A stretch of DNA of 64,000 nt from CAIXZV01 sp963697365 (GTDB lineage: Bacteria > Chloroflexota > Limnocylindria > Limnocylindrales > CSP1-4), in contig CAVONT010000006.1 of NCBI GenBank assembly GCA_963697365.1, positions 1 through 64,000 on the forward strand. Reading direction: 5' to 3'. Positions 17,831-27,361 of the stretch are shown one piece after another; the stretch's first letter is position 1; each line of letters begins with the position of its first letter. The translations under genes and the position numbers were made by a program. The notes beneath the pieces are model-generated. The model worked only from the letters and a program-made list of their open reading frames with translations, was not told where the DNA came from and did not search any database.

Positions 17831-19277
17831 ATGCGCTACGAGGCGGCATTCCTGTCCGGGGCGGAGATCGAGCGGGTCCACGAGGAGTCGCTCCGGATCC
17901 TCGAGGAGGTCGGAGTCCGCGTGCACGGCGAGCTTGCCCTGCCGTTGCTGGCAGCTGCGGGGGCGGGCATCGATGCCGGCGTTGGGAGCAGCCTGGTGCG
18001 ATTGCGACGGGCACTCGTCGAGCGTGCCCTGGCCGGCGCGCCGCGGTCGTTCACCTTCGGTGCCCGCAACCCGGTCTTCGACTACACGGTGCCGTCGGGC
18101 GTGACCCGGTTCGCCATGGACGGGACGGCCGCGTTCATGCGGGACTTCGAGACGGGGGAGCGCCGCTACGGCCGCAAGCAGGACACGGTCGATGCGATGC
18201 GCGTCTTCCAGTCGTGCGACCTGAGCGTGATGGGCTGGCCCCCGGTCGCGGCCAACGACCGGCCGGTGGCGTCGCGACCGCTGCACGAGTTCGCGGCCAT
18301 GCTCACGACGCTGTCCAAGCACGGTCAGCACGAGCTCCACCGGCGCGACCAGGCCGCGTTCCTGGGGGCCATGCTGGAGGCGCTCGCCGGCAGTCGCGAG
18401 GCGGCCCGGGAGCGGCACCTGGCTTCGGTCGTGTACTGCCCGGTGGCGCCGCTGGTGCACGACGGCGAGATGCTCGACGCGTACATCGAGCTGGGTTCGT
18501 GGGATGTTCCTGTGACGGTCCTGCCGATGCCGGTGCCGGGCACCACCGGGCCTGGATCCCTGCTGGGCAACATCGCGCTCGCCAACGCCGAGGCGCTGTC
18601 GTCGGTGGTGCTGTTCCAGCTGGCCCACCCGGGACGGCCGGTCCAGTACGGGTCCGCGGTTGGGTCGATGGACTTCCGGTCCGGCGCGTTCCTGGCCGGG
18701 ACACCCGAGATGGGCATCCAGTCCGCAGCACTCACGACGATGGGGCGCCACTACGGCCTGCCGACGATGGCCGCCGGCTGCGCGACCGACGCCCACGACA
18801 TCGGCGCCGAGGCCTGCATCGAGAAGCTGCTCACGATGCTGCCGTCGATCTCGGCCGGGGCGGACATCATCGTCGGCTACGGTGAGCTCGATGGGGACCA
18901 GACACTGGTCCTGGAGCAGATCCTGGTGGACAACGAGCTGGCCCACCTCGCGCTGCGGCTGGTCGCCGGTGTGGACGGGCGCGAGGGCGCCGAGCTGTTC
19001 GACGACATCGCCGAGGTGGGCCCGGGCGGCAACTTCCTGGCCCAGCCGTCGACCCGCGTGGCGTCCCGCAGTGGGGAGTTCTACGAGCCGTCGCTCATCG
19101 GGCGGCTGCCGTACGACGCGTGGGGCACGCGCAGGTCGCCCGTCGATGTATGCGCGGGCCCGGGAGCGGGTGCGGGCGATCCTCGACGGGCCGGTCGTGG
19201 ACCCCGTGGCGCCGGAGGTCCAGGCGCAGATCGACGCGATCCTCGCCCGCGCCGACGCGGAGCTGGAGGAGGACTGA
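17831..19277 (+). CDS. Trimethylamine methyltransferase (MttB) family protein, copy 2, frameshifted
   Basis: Second MttB-like protein, about 480 residues, starting 4 bp after copy 1, so the two are probably co-transcribed and may form a hetero-oligomer or act on related amines. Visible: SGAEIERVHEESLRILEEVGVRVHG, FAMDGTAAFMRDFETGERR, YCPVAPLVH, LPMPVPGTTGPGSLLGN and MAAGCATDAHDIGAEAC, with no amber codon. The barrel is intact until a frameshift near 19140, after which the C-terminal helix continues to 19277. Divergence from copy 1 is considerable, so this is not a recent duplication. Confidence 0.85.
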
Positions 19278-19310
19278 CCTCGGAGGCTGACCTCGGATGG
19301 CGTCCGGCCG

Positions 19311-19380
19311 CAGGTCCGGCGCCGCAGGTCCGGCGCCCCAGGTCCGGCGCCCCAGGTCCGGCGCCCCAGGTCCGGCGCCC
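19311..19380. repeat. 14-bp tandem repeat, five copies
   Basis: Five head-to-tail copies of caggtccggcgccc (the first ending in g) run from 19311 to 19380, directly after the mttB pair. Each unit contains the self-complementary ggcgcc, so the transcript could form several alternative hairpins. Confidence 0.85.
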
Positions 19381-19462
19381 CAACTATGTGGCGTTTCGCA
19401 CTCCGGCCCTCGTGGCTCACCGCGGATCCTGCAGATTCCGCCATGAGCTGTGCACGCGGATC

Positions 19463-19489
19463 GCCGATCCCCTACATGTTGGGATCGGC
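19463..19489 (+). terminator. 9-bp hairpin, possible terminator or regulatory stem
   Basis: gccgatccc (19463-19471) and gggatcggc (19481-19489) flank a 9-nt loop. Two further gggatcggcca copies follow at about 19494-19520, giving alternative pairing partners. No T-run follows, so intrinsic termination is only possible. It lies between the mttB pair and the monooxygenase-like gene at 19613. Confidence 0.35.
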
Positions 19490-19612
19490 ACTGGGGGATC
19501 GGCCACCTGTTTGGGGATCGGCCACCGGAGGCGGCGGGCGGCCGTCGTTTGTCGCTTGTGGCGACGTATGAATCGGCGCAGGCTGCGCGGTCCAAGGAGG
19601 TGCGTCCCCACC

Positions 19613-19906
19613 ATGTACGGCACGATCGCGCGGCTTCATCCCCAGCCCGGCCGGCTCCAGGACCTGATGGCTCACAGTGCGCGCGTCGGCGCGCTCGGCA
19701 TCGCAGGCATGCATGCCAGCTACCTGTTCCGGCCCGACCAGAACCCATATGACCGCGACACCGTGTTCCTGGTCGCCCTGTTCGACGATGCGGCCAGCTA
19801 CCAGGCCAACGCGGACAGCCCCGACCAGAACCAGCGCTACCTCGAGATGCGCGAGCTCCTCGAGGACGACCCCGAGTGGATGGACGGGACCTTCGACCCC
19901 GTCTAG
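19613..19906 (+). CDS. Antibiotic biosynthesis monooxygenase-like (dimeric alpha-beta barrel) protein
   Basis: A 97-residue protein with the ferredoxin-like ABM/quinol-monooxygenase pattern: MYGTIARLHPQPGRLQDL at the start, ASYLFRPDQNPYDRDTVFLVALFDDAASYQAN in the middle, and a helical tail LEMRELLEDDPEW. Such proteins oxidise small phenols or act as dimeric sensors; the substrate cannot be told. A strong Shine-Dalgarno AAGGAGG at 19594-19600 supports ATG 19613. The stop overlaps the end of the convergent gene at 19903 by 4 bp. Confidence 0.75.
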   Translation: MYGTIARLHPQPGRLQDLMAHSARVGALGIAGMHASYLFRPDQNPYDRDTVFLVALFDDAASYQANADSPDQNQRYLEMRELLEDDPEWMDGTFDPV

Positions 19907-20884
19907 GACCCGGCGGCAGCTCCACCCACGAGCGGGGCGAGCAGGCCGGTCGCCTCCGCCACGAGCGACGGGTGGGCGACCAGGCGGATCTCCGCGAGTC
20001 CGGCCGTCGTCTCGACGGTGACCGTCAGCGTCCCGCCGCTGCCGCCGATCGACCGGACCCGGCGGCGTGCGACGGCGAGCATGTCAACCCCGTACTGCGC
20101 CACGCCGGCGTCCGGTGTCGGGTCGGTGGCGACCACGAGCTCGGCACTGGACAGGACGGCCACCCCGTTGTGCAGCTGCGGCTTCGGGTTCCCCAGGTCC
20201 CCGGCGGCGACGAGGAGGCGGTCCATGCCCCGCGGCATGACGTCCTTCGACCGCAGCAGCGCCATCCACTTGTGCGGGCAGCTCGCCGGGGTCCCGGCCA
20301 ACCCCTTCGGGCAGGCGGGTGGTCACCGGCTCCGCGGCCCTGCGGATCGGCAGCAGAAGGCTTCGCAGCTCCGGCTGCCCGACCGTGCTGTAGCGGACGA
20401 CGATCGAGATCTCGGGGCCGATGATCTCAAGACGGCCGTAGAGCAGCACGCTGCGGTCCAGCACCGCGACGATGTCCCCGAAGCGGAGCTTGGCGCGCAC
20501 GCGTGGTCCGCCCGCGTCGTCGATCCAGATGGCCATGGAGTCCGAGCCGACGGCCACCACCTCGGTAGGGGTCAGGACCCAGTGCGACCGCTCCGGGCTG
20601 GTCGTCCGCGACGCACGCGGGATGACGAACATGTGGTCCGGTCCCACGTCGCCCACCACGGCGCTGAGCGCTTCGGCGGCACCTGCGGGAACCTCGGCCA
20701 GGCTCGCCGGACGATGGGGGAGCCGCTCGAAGCGCTTGGTCGAGAGTTCCTTGAGATCCTCCTCTCCGGCCGGCAGCTCCCACGGCTCCGCCGGATCCTC
20801 CTCATCGCGGGTGGTGGCGCGGATCACCCGGATCCGGGCCACCGCCTCCAGGGCGTTGGAGTTGGGTCGATTGATGGTCGGCAT
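19903..20884 (-). CDS. Conserved hypothetical protein, one frameshift
   Basis: A soluble protein of about 325 residues without a recognised family. The N-terminal part (20300-20884) contains a beta-rich domain: MFVIPRASRTTSPERSHWVLTPTEVVAVGSD, AKLRFGDIVAVLDRSVLLYGRLEIIGP. The C-terminal part (19903-20300) begins PHKWMALLRSKDV and has VLSSAELVVATDPTPDAG and a final VETTAGLAEIRLVAHPSLV segment. A frameshift near 20300 joins them. No signal peptide, membrane helix or catalytic motif is evident. The mix of PH-like beta strands with a short helix might indicate a membrane- or protein-binding role, but I do not assign one. Confidence 0.55.
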
Positions 20885-21053
20885 GTCGCCCTCCTCCCCG
20901 TCTGGACGGCGGGGCTCAGGATCACGCTACGCGCCGCGGCCGTCAGTTGCGGCGGCCGTTCGAACCGATCGCCCGAGCCGTTCGGCGTCCGCCCGCGCCA
21001 GCCGCGTGCCCTACGCCTGTGACGGTGACGCCACCCTGCGCCACCCTTGGAGG

Positions 21054-22153
21054 TCACACCTGGACCAGCGCAACTCCAGGCACTTCGTCGAGCGCATCCT
21101 CGACATGCCCGATCACCCACGCTTGCACGCCGGCGGCCTCGAGATCCGTGATGACGCTATGGGCATCGGCGGCCGGGATCGCCGCGAGCAGCCCGCCGGA
21201 CGTCTGTGGATCGTGTGCGAGCGCCACCAGCTCCGGCACCACCCCTGCGCCCACCGCAAGGGCCGGGGCCGTGAACCGCCGGTTGTGGGTGGCCCCGCCG
21301 GTCTCCACGCCCGCCCGCGCCAGGTCCAGCGCCCCATCGAGCGCGGGCAGCGCCGCCGCGTCGAACACGAGCCGCGCACCCGACGCCCTGGCCATCTCGA
21401 GCCCGTGGCCCAGCAGCCCGAACCCCGTCACGTCGGTCGCGCCGCGGACACCGTGCGCCGCAAGCACCTCGGCCGCGGCGCGGTTGAGCGTCCGCATCTG
21501 CGCGATCGCGGCCTCGAGCTGCGCATCCGACGTCGTCCCCGAGCGCCGGCCACTCACCAGGAACCCCGTCCCGAGCCGCTTGGTCAGCACCAGCACGTCG
21601 CCCGGACGCGCGCCGCCCTTGCGGAACAGCCGGTCGGGGTGGGCGACGCCGATCACCGCGAGGCCGTACTTGGGCTCCGGGTCGCGGATCGTGTGGCCGC
21701 CGGCCAGGACGCCGCCCGCCTCGCGCACCTTCGCGGCCGCGGCCTCGAACACCGCCGCGAGCGCGTCCTTCGGGAAGTCCTCGGGGAACGCGGCGATCGA
21801 GAGCGCGAACAGGACCCGGCCGCCCATCGCGAACACGTCCGACAGGGCGTTCGCCGCGGCGATCTCGCCGTAGGCGGTGGGGTCGTCCACGAGCGGCGGG
21901 AAGAAGTCCAGCGTCCCGATCACCGCCAGGTCCGGCGACACCCGGTACGCGGCCGCGTCATCGGGGGGCTCGAGGCCCGCCACGAGGCCTCGCCCGGCAG
22001 CGCGGCCGACCCGGCGCCGCCCTCGGCCGCCCCGATCGCGCCAAGGCCGGCGAGCGCCTCGGCCAGGAGGTCGGCGCCCAGCTTCGCGGCGCAGCCGCCG
22101 CACTCGGTCATCTCGGTCAGGCGGATCGGCGGGAGGTCGGGACGCGTCGTCAT
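21054..22153 (-). CDS. selD: Selenide, water dikinase SelD, one frameshift
   Basis: Makes selenophosphate from selenide and ATP, the selenium donor for Sec-tRNA. The active-site block is ECGGCAAKLG: a cysteine, not selenocysteine, with the essential lysine three residues on, as in C17/K20 of the E. coli enzyme. The AIRS-fold blocks follow: DPTAYGEIAAANALSDVFAMGG, AGGHTIRDPEPKYGLAVIG, TDVTGFGLLGHG and DPQTSGGLLAAIP. A frameshift near 21985 separates the N-terminal 55 residues from the rest, where the DFF(P) ATP-site segment (TLDFFPPLVDDP) is present. ATG 22153 precedes MTTRPDLPPI. It is divergent from tRNA-Sec, 59 bp away. Confidence 0.92.
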
Positions 22154-22212
22154 GTTCGGGATCATAGGTCCGCGCCGGACGGCGGGGCGCGGTATCGTCG
22201 CCATCTGCACGG

Positions 22213-22310
22213 GGGAGCGGGTAGGGGCCGGTGCCCCTCGCGGTCTTCAAAACCGTCCGGCGCGGCGCCCGGCGTCGCGCGGTGGGTTCGACTCCCATGC
22301 GCTCCCGCCA
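22213..22310 (+). tRNA. selC: tRNA-Sec (anticodon UCA)
   Basis: A 98-nt class II tRNA with encoded CCA (22308-22310) and G discriminator. The acceptor strand GGGAGCG pairs with CGCTCCC. The D-stem is a long 6-bp AGGGGC/GCCCCT with a 4-nt loop, a hallmark of tRNA-Sec. The anticodon loop CTTCAAA carries TCA at 22247-22249. A very long variable arm (about 22256-22281) can form a stem near 10 bp with one G-U pair. The T-arm is GTGGG/CCCAT around TTCGACT. With selA, selB and selD in the same window this is a functional UGA-decoding tRNA. Confidence 0.95.
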
Positions 22311-22313
22311 CCG

Positions 22314-23986
22314 CTACTGCTTGATCGGCAGATCCTCCGCCACCGGCACCAGGATGCCGATCCCGATGCCGTCCTCGTCGCCGCCCGTCTCCACCCATCG
22401 ACTGAGGAGCATCCAGACGCGCCCGGTCGGCGCCGTGCGGATCCACTCGATGCCGTCGCCCCGCTCACCGACGGCGTGCTGCCAGGCCTTCGGCATGGAG
22501 CCGTCCCGGGCGATCCCCATGACCCGGGGCCGCCCATTGTGGTACGCGGCCACCCAGATGCCCTTGCGCCCCACGGCGGGGTCGAGGGGTTCGCCAGGGC
22601 CGGGCGTGCACTGGAAGCAGGCGTCCGCCGGGGTGTGCGCCGGCCTGACGGGCCACCCGCTCGCGATCCTGCCGGCGGGCCTGATGAGCGTGATCCGACC
22701 TTCGCCCGACACGACGAACCCGTCCTTCCCGGCCGACACGGGCAGAGAGCCGTCGTAGCAGGCTGCGGTCACGGGCACGCCCCTGGCCGGCCAGCCCGCG
22801 AGGACGCTGCCGTTCCGGCCGTAGCGGACGACACGGCCGGCGGCGACGGCGATCGTCGTGCTGCCATCCGCCGCGATCAGCGGGTCCGATGCCCAGCCGC
22901 GCACGCTGACCGGCCAGCCGGCGACGCGGTCGCCGTTCGGCCTGAGGACGGTGTAGGTCGTCCGCGTGGCCGGGCCGCACTGTCCCTCCTCGAACGCGCG
23001 GCTGGTGACGTGGATCCGGCCCTGCCGGTCCACCAGCACGCTCTCGGTCCACTGCCCGGGACCCGACGCGGCCAGCCGGGCGCCCGCGTGCCGTCCTCCC
23101 TGACGACGGTGATGCTCGTCGAGGACGACGCAGGGAGTGTCACGACGAGGGCGCCGTCGGGCCGGAAGCCGGCGATCTGCCGCTGCCTTCAAACTCGACC
23201 GGCCATCCCGCGGGAATCGACCCGTCGGGCCGCACGGCGCTGATGGTGCTTGCGATCGTGCCGCCGTCCTCGTCCTGTTCTCGCTCGCACGCAACGTACG
23301 CGGTGCCCGTCGGGCCGACGGCCATGGCGCAGATCGGGAGGTCCGGCAGGGCCACCGGGAAGCCTGGGAGCTCGCGGGCGCTCGCGTCGAGCCGGTGCAT
23401 TGTCCAGGCCCAGGCCAGCGGGTCGCCCATCTCGCTGGCGGACGGCGACGTACACGGAACCGTCCGGCCCGAGCGCGCCGATCGAGAAGGAATCGCCGGC
23501 GGCTCCGGAAGACCAGGGCCATCCGTCCACGACCCGGCCGTAGGCGTCGAGCGTGACGACGCGTGACGACCCCTCCTTCCAGCCGCTCTCAACGACGACG
23601 ATGCGTCCATCTGAAGCAAAGAGGACGTCCCTGACCTCCGCCTCACTGGTGAACGACTGCGCCGCACCTGGGTCAGCGGTGGGTTCTGCGGACGGGACGG
23701 CGGTCGGAGGCGCCGAGGCAGGCGGCGCGGAGGTCGGCGGCGCGGAGGTCGGCGGCGCGGAGGTCGGCGGCGCGGAGGTCGGCGTGGACGTGGACGCGGG
23801 GCGAGGGCGAGACCGCGGGCGAGGGCGAGACCGGGGCGAGGGCGAGACGTCCGGTGGGGCCGAGACCGGGGCCGCGGTGGGGGACGGCACCGCGACCGGA
23901 GATGGAGCGCCCTCGGATCCGCACGCGCAGAGGAGGATCGCGGCTGCGAGCATCACGCCCACGCGGCCGGCATGCAGCGGGTTCAT
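22314..23986 (-). CDS. Secreted lipoprotein with PQQ/NHL-like repeats, multiple frameshifts
   Basis: Signal peptide with lipobox (VMLAAAILLCACGSEG), then a Pro/Ser/Thr/Arg-rich linker including four PPTSA units encoded by a 15-bp tandem repeat, then a repeat region rich in G-W-P motifs (VDGWPWSSGA, AGWPVEFEG, PGWPRRVPG, AGWPVSVRG, SGWPVRPAH). Those are typical of beta-propeller blades that report values as "...DG...GWP". The C-terminal part ends LSRWVETGGDEDG. At least three frameshifts (about 23440, 23170 and 23060) break it; start ATG 23986. Function is unknown, probably surface binding. It is convergent with tRNA-Sec, ending 4 bp from it. Confidence 0.65.
23721..23780. repeat. 15-bp in-frame tandem repeat, four copies
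   Basis: Four exact copies of ggcggcgcggaggtc, inside the lipoprotein gene; on the minus strand they encode repeated Ala-Pro-Pro-Thr-Ser units. Copy number could vary by slippage and change the length of the surface linker. Confidence 0.9.
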
Positions 23987-24329
23987 CGCGACGTCCTTCC
24001 CGGGATGCGACAGCTTCGGCCACGGCATGCGAAGCGCACGCCAAGGAGGTGAAGCCGCAGGTGGGACGCCGCGGGTATCCCGGACGTTACGGGCCCGGGA
24101 GGGCGGAGCGCTCACCCGCGGGCGCGTACCGGTGGGGCCGCCGTACGGCTCACGTGGGAGCCACTTCCGGACGTTTGGAGCACGCGCCGTGTCGGAATCC
24201 TCGACCTTGCGACGCAGTGCGAGCGCGGCGGGCGCCAGTTCGGCTCCCACGTGAGCCGCCGGCGCGGACCGCCGCGGACCGCCGCGCGAGGACCGGCGCG
24301 CCGGGAGCGGCGGACCCGCTGTCCGACCC
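23987..24329. other. Intergenic region with a long perfect inverted repeat
   Basis: This 343-bp stretch lies between the lipoprotein gene and mttB copy 3. Apart from the inverted repeat at 24146-24258 I see no gene. Confidence 0.4.
24146..24258. repeat. Perfect 17-bp inverted repeat with 79-nt interior
   Basis: The arms cggctcacgtgggagcc (24146-24162) and ggctcccacgtgagccg (24242-24258) are exact reverse complements and contain the palindromic core cacgtg. The interior has no gene. Layout and size (113 bp) fit a small non-autonomous element or a structured non-coding RNA. No flanking target duplication is obvious. Confidence 0.6.
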
Positions 24330-25802
24330 CTACCCCAGCACTCCCCGCGCCGCCTCCAGGATCCGGCCGAGCTCCGCCTGCTTGGCCGCCTCGAGCGGCT
24401 CCGGGCGGTGGTTCGCGCGCACCCAGAGCGCCCGCTCGCGGGCGACCTCGACCGGGTCGCGGTACTTGGTGCCCACCAGCTCGTGCTCCAGGCCGCGCAC
24501 CAGCGCGTGCTTCATGTGCTTGCGGGTGTGCTCCTCGGCCAGGTAGTGGTTGGCCGGGCCCGACGTCGGCGATCACGTCCAGCGCGAGCGTCTCGTCGCG
24601 ACACGTCGAGCGCCATCAGCGCGTAGCGGGCCCGCTGGTACAGCTCGTAGTCGAGCAGGATGCCCTCCGGCGTGAGCAGCGTGTACGTCCGGTCGAGGCC
24701 CAGCCCGGTGACCAGCTCCGGGCCGGCGAGCCCGCCGAGCAACGGGTCGTGCGCCACGTCCTGCGCGGCGTGCCAGGTGCCCGGGCGCGACCGAGTCGGT
24801 GCCGAAGCAGGCCGCCATCGACGGCACGCCCCAGTGGTGCGCGATCTCGACGGGCGCGTATCGGGCGGTGCCGGCGTTGAGGGAGTAGCCCACGTAGGTG
24901 CCGGTGCGCGGGTCGGCGTAGGCCTTCATGATCGAGTGGAAGACCGGCGTGCCCGGGAAGGCCAGCTGGAGCAGCACGATCCCCGAGATGCACTCGGCGT
25001 CGCCCACGACGAACGCGCCCGCCGATGTGGCGGGCGCGGTCGTGCCCAGTGTCGGCATCGACAGGATGCCCACCGGGATCCCGGCCTCGGCCATGACCAG
25101 CGCGGACTCGAGGCCGGCGTGGTCCTGGGCAAGTGGGCGCCACCGAGCAGACCAGGTTCGACAGCACCGGGCGGCGCCCGCAGCGACTCGGCCGAACCCG
25201 GCGACGACCGTGGCCATCTCGACGGCGAACCGGGCGGCCTCCTCGCCCATGACCATCGCCTGGAAGTGCTTGACCGAGTTGTTGTAGACCGCGTCGATCT
25301 CGTGCAGCTGGCTGGTCCGCCCGTAGTCCTGGGCGGAGACCGTGGGCCAGATGAAGCCGATGCCGGGCAGCCAGTCGGCGACGCGCGCCTGCGCCTCCAG
25401 GTCCGACTTGCGCGACGGCCGCTCCTCGCCCGTCTCCGGGTCGATGGCCGCGACCCCACACCCGTCGAGCGTGTAGTACGACGTCCCCTCCTCGAGGTGG
25501 AGGTCGAAGTCGGGGTTGCGGGCTGCCATCGTGAACGTGCGTGGCACGGTGGCCATCGCGCGCATGACGACGTCGCGCGGGAAGCGGACGACCTGGGTGG
25601 CCGCATCCACCTGGCAGCCGGCCGAGGCGAGGATCTCCAGCGAGCGCTCGTTGGGGAACTTGACGCCGACCGTCTCGAGGACGTGGAGCGTCGCCTCCCG
25701 GAGGCGTTCGAGCTGCTCGTCCTCGAGGAACCGGACCCGGCGCGTGGTCCGGATCGGCTCCAGCGGCGGCGTCGTGCTCCAGGGAGCGGTCGCCTCGGTC
25801 AT
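24330..25802 (-). CDS. Trimethylamine methyltransferase (MttB) family protein, copy 3, frameshifted
   Basis: Third MttB-like protein, about 490 residues, with FLEDEQLERLREATLHVLETVGVKF at the N-terminus, MAARNPDFDLHLEEGTSYY, ILSMPTLGTTAPATSAGAF, MAACFGTDSVAPG and a C-terminal HYLAEEHTRKHMKHALVRG helix. No in-frame amber codon is seen. Three frameshifts lie near 25170, 24780 and 24560. ATG 25802 follows a GAGGAG Shine-Dalgarno. It is divergent from selA across 158 bp. Sequence blocks differ clearly from the two copies at 16380-19277, suggesting another substrate. Confidence 0.85.
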
Positions 25803-25960
25803 CGTGGTCACTCCTCCTCGAGCCGTTGGCCCGGCGCGGGGACGACGTGCCGGATTGCCCCTCGAAAGGGGTTCCAAAGCCTCCCCGGCCGGCGCGCTCG
25901 CGGCAAGGGGTCGTCCCGGCAGGCGTGCCATTCGTGTCGGCCCGCCTGTACGCTGCGCGG

Positions 25961-27361
25961 GTGCAGCAGCAGCAGCAGTCGTCACGCCCCCGCCCGCCCA
26001 GCGTCGAGGCCGTGCTGGCGCTCGTGCGTGCCGAGGTCGAGGCCTCGGAGCCTGCGGCGCTGACCGGCGCCGCCCGCCAGGTCGTCGAGGCCGAGCGGGA
26101 GCGGCTGGCTGCCGGGCTCGCCGCCGCCTCCACCGCCGACCTCGCCGATGCCGTGGTGGCCCGGCTCGAGGCGTTCGCGGATCCTGCGGGCTCGCTGCCG
26201 CCGCACGTCGTCAACGCGACCGGCGTCGTCCTGCACACGAACCTGGGGCGGGCGCCGTGGCCGCGGGCCGCCCGCCTCGCGGCCCTGGCCGCCGCCGCCG
26301 GCTACGGCTACCTCGAGCTGGACGAGGTCTCCGGGCGCCGGGGCGCCCGCTTCCGGGCCGCCGAGGAGCACCTGGTCGCGCTCACCGGTGCCGAGGACGC
26401 GCTGGTTGTCACCAACAACGCGGCGGCACTGCTCCTGGCGTGCGGGCTGGCGGGCCGCCGGGCCGGGATCGCCGTGTCGCGGGGCGAGCTGGTGGAGATC
26501 GGCGGCGGCGTGCGGATCCCCGAGATGATCGCCCGGTCCGGCGCGCGCCTGGTCGAGGTGGGCACGACGAACCGGACCAGGCCCGAGGACTTCGAGGCGG
26601 TCCTCGCCGACGGGCGGGCGACAGCCGTGCTGCGGGTGCACCCGTCCAACTTCGCGATGTCCGGCTTCACGGAGAGCGCGGACCTCGCCGCGGTCGCGGC
26701 GATCGCCCGGGCGCACGGCGCCCTCGTCATCGACGACCTCGGCTCGGGTGCCCTGCTCGACACGGCCGCCTTCGGCCTCGCCCACGAGCCCACGCCGTCC
26801 GAGCGCCTTGCCGCCGGCGCCGACGTCGTCCTGTTCAGTGGCGACAAGCTCGTGGGCGGCCCGCAGGCCGGCCTGGTGGTCGGGCGACGTGACCTGGTGG
26901 CGCGGATGCGGCGGGATCCCCTGGCGCGTGCCGTGCGGCCGGACAAGGCGATCCTCGCGGGCGTCGCCGCAACGCTCGGGCTGTACCGGGCGGGCCGGGC
27001 GGCGAGCGACATCCCGGTGTGGCGGACGATCGCCCGAACGCCCGACGAACTGCGCGCGCGGGCGCAGGGGATCGCCGGAGCCGTCCTGGCGGCCCAACCG
27101 GGCGCAGAGGGTGCGTTGCGGGTGGCGGCGCTCGAGTCCCCGGTCGGCGGCGGCTCGCTGCCCGGCCAGGTGCTGCCGTCGGCCGGTGTGGCGGTCGTGC
27201 TGGCCAACCCGAGTGCGGCCGCGGCGCGCCTCCGGCGGGGCCCGGATCGGGTGCTCGCGCGGGTGGAGAACGACGAGCTTGTGCTGGACCTGCGGACCGT
27301 GGCACCCGTCGAGGACATCGTGCTCGTCCGCCGGGTCGCCGAGGTCCTGGCCGCCCGGTGA
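25961..27361 (+). CDS. selA: L-seryl-tRNA(Sec) selenium transferase SelA
   Basis: PLP enzyme that converts Ser-tRNA-Sec to Sec-tRNA-Sec using selenophosphate. The 466-residue size matches the bacterial family. Motifs: VVNATGVVLHTNLGRAPW, VTNNAAALLLA, IGGGVRIPEMI, VGTTNRTRPEDF, and the PLP lysine in LFSGDKLVGGPQAG. GTG 25961 (MQQQQQ...) is chosen as the nearest start before the conserved helix PSVEAVLALV; the frame is open upstream to 25826. Its stop overlaps the selB start by 4 bp (GTGA), giving a selA-selB-mobA operon. Confidence 0.95.
   Translation: MQQQQQSSRPRPPSVEAVLALVRAEVEASEPAALTGAARQVVEAERERLAAGLAAASTADLADAVVARLEAFADPAGSLPPHVVNATGVVLHTNLGRAPWPRAARLAALAAAAGYGYLELDEVSGRRGARFRAAEEHLVALTGAEDALVVTNNAAALLLACGLAGRRAGIAVSRGELVEIGGGVRIPEMIARSGARLVEVGTTNRTRPEDFEAVLADGRATAVLRVHPSNFAMSGFTESADLAAVAAIARAHGALVIDDLGSGALLDTAAFGLAHEPTPSERLAAGADVVLFSGDKLVGGPQAGLVVGRRDLVARMRRDPLARAVRPDKAILAGVAATLGLYRAGRAASDIPVWRTIARTPDELRARAQGIAGAVLAAQPGAEGALRVAALESPVGGGSLPGQVLPSAGVAVVLANPSAAAARLRRGPDRVLARVENDELVLDLRTVAPVEDIVLVRRVAEVLAAR

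Noticed and set aside
23721..23780. CRISPR-like array at the 15-bp repeats
   Set aside because: Units are contiguous without spacers, far too short, and encode a protein linker.
16380..25802. Pyrrolysine in the MttB-like proteins
   Set aside because: No in-frame TAG occurs in the conserved segments of the three copies, and no pyl genes are seen.
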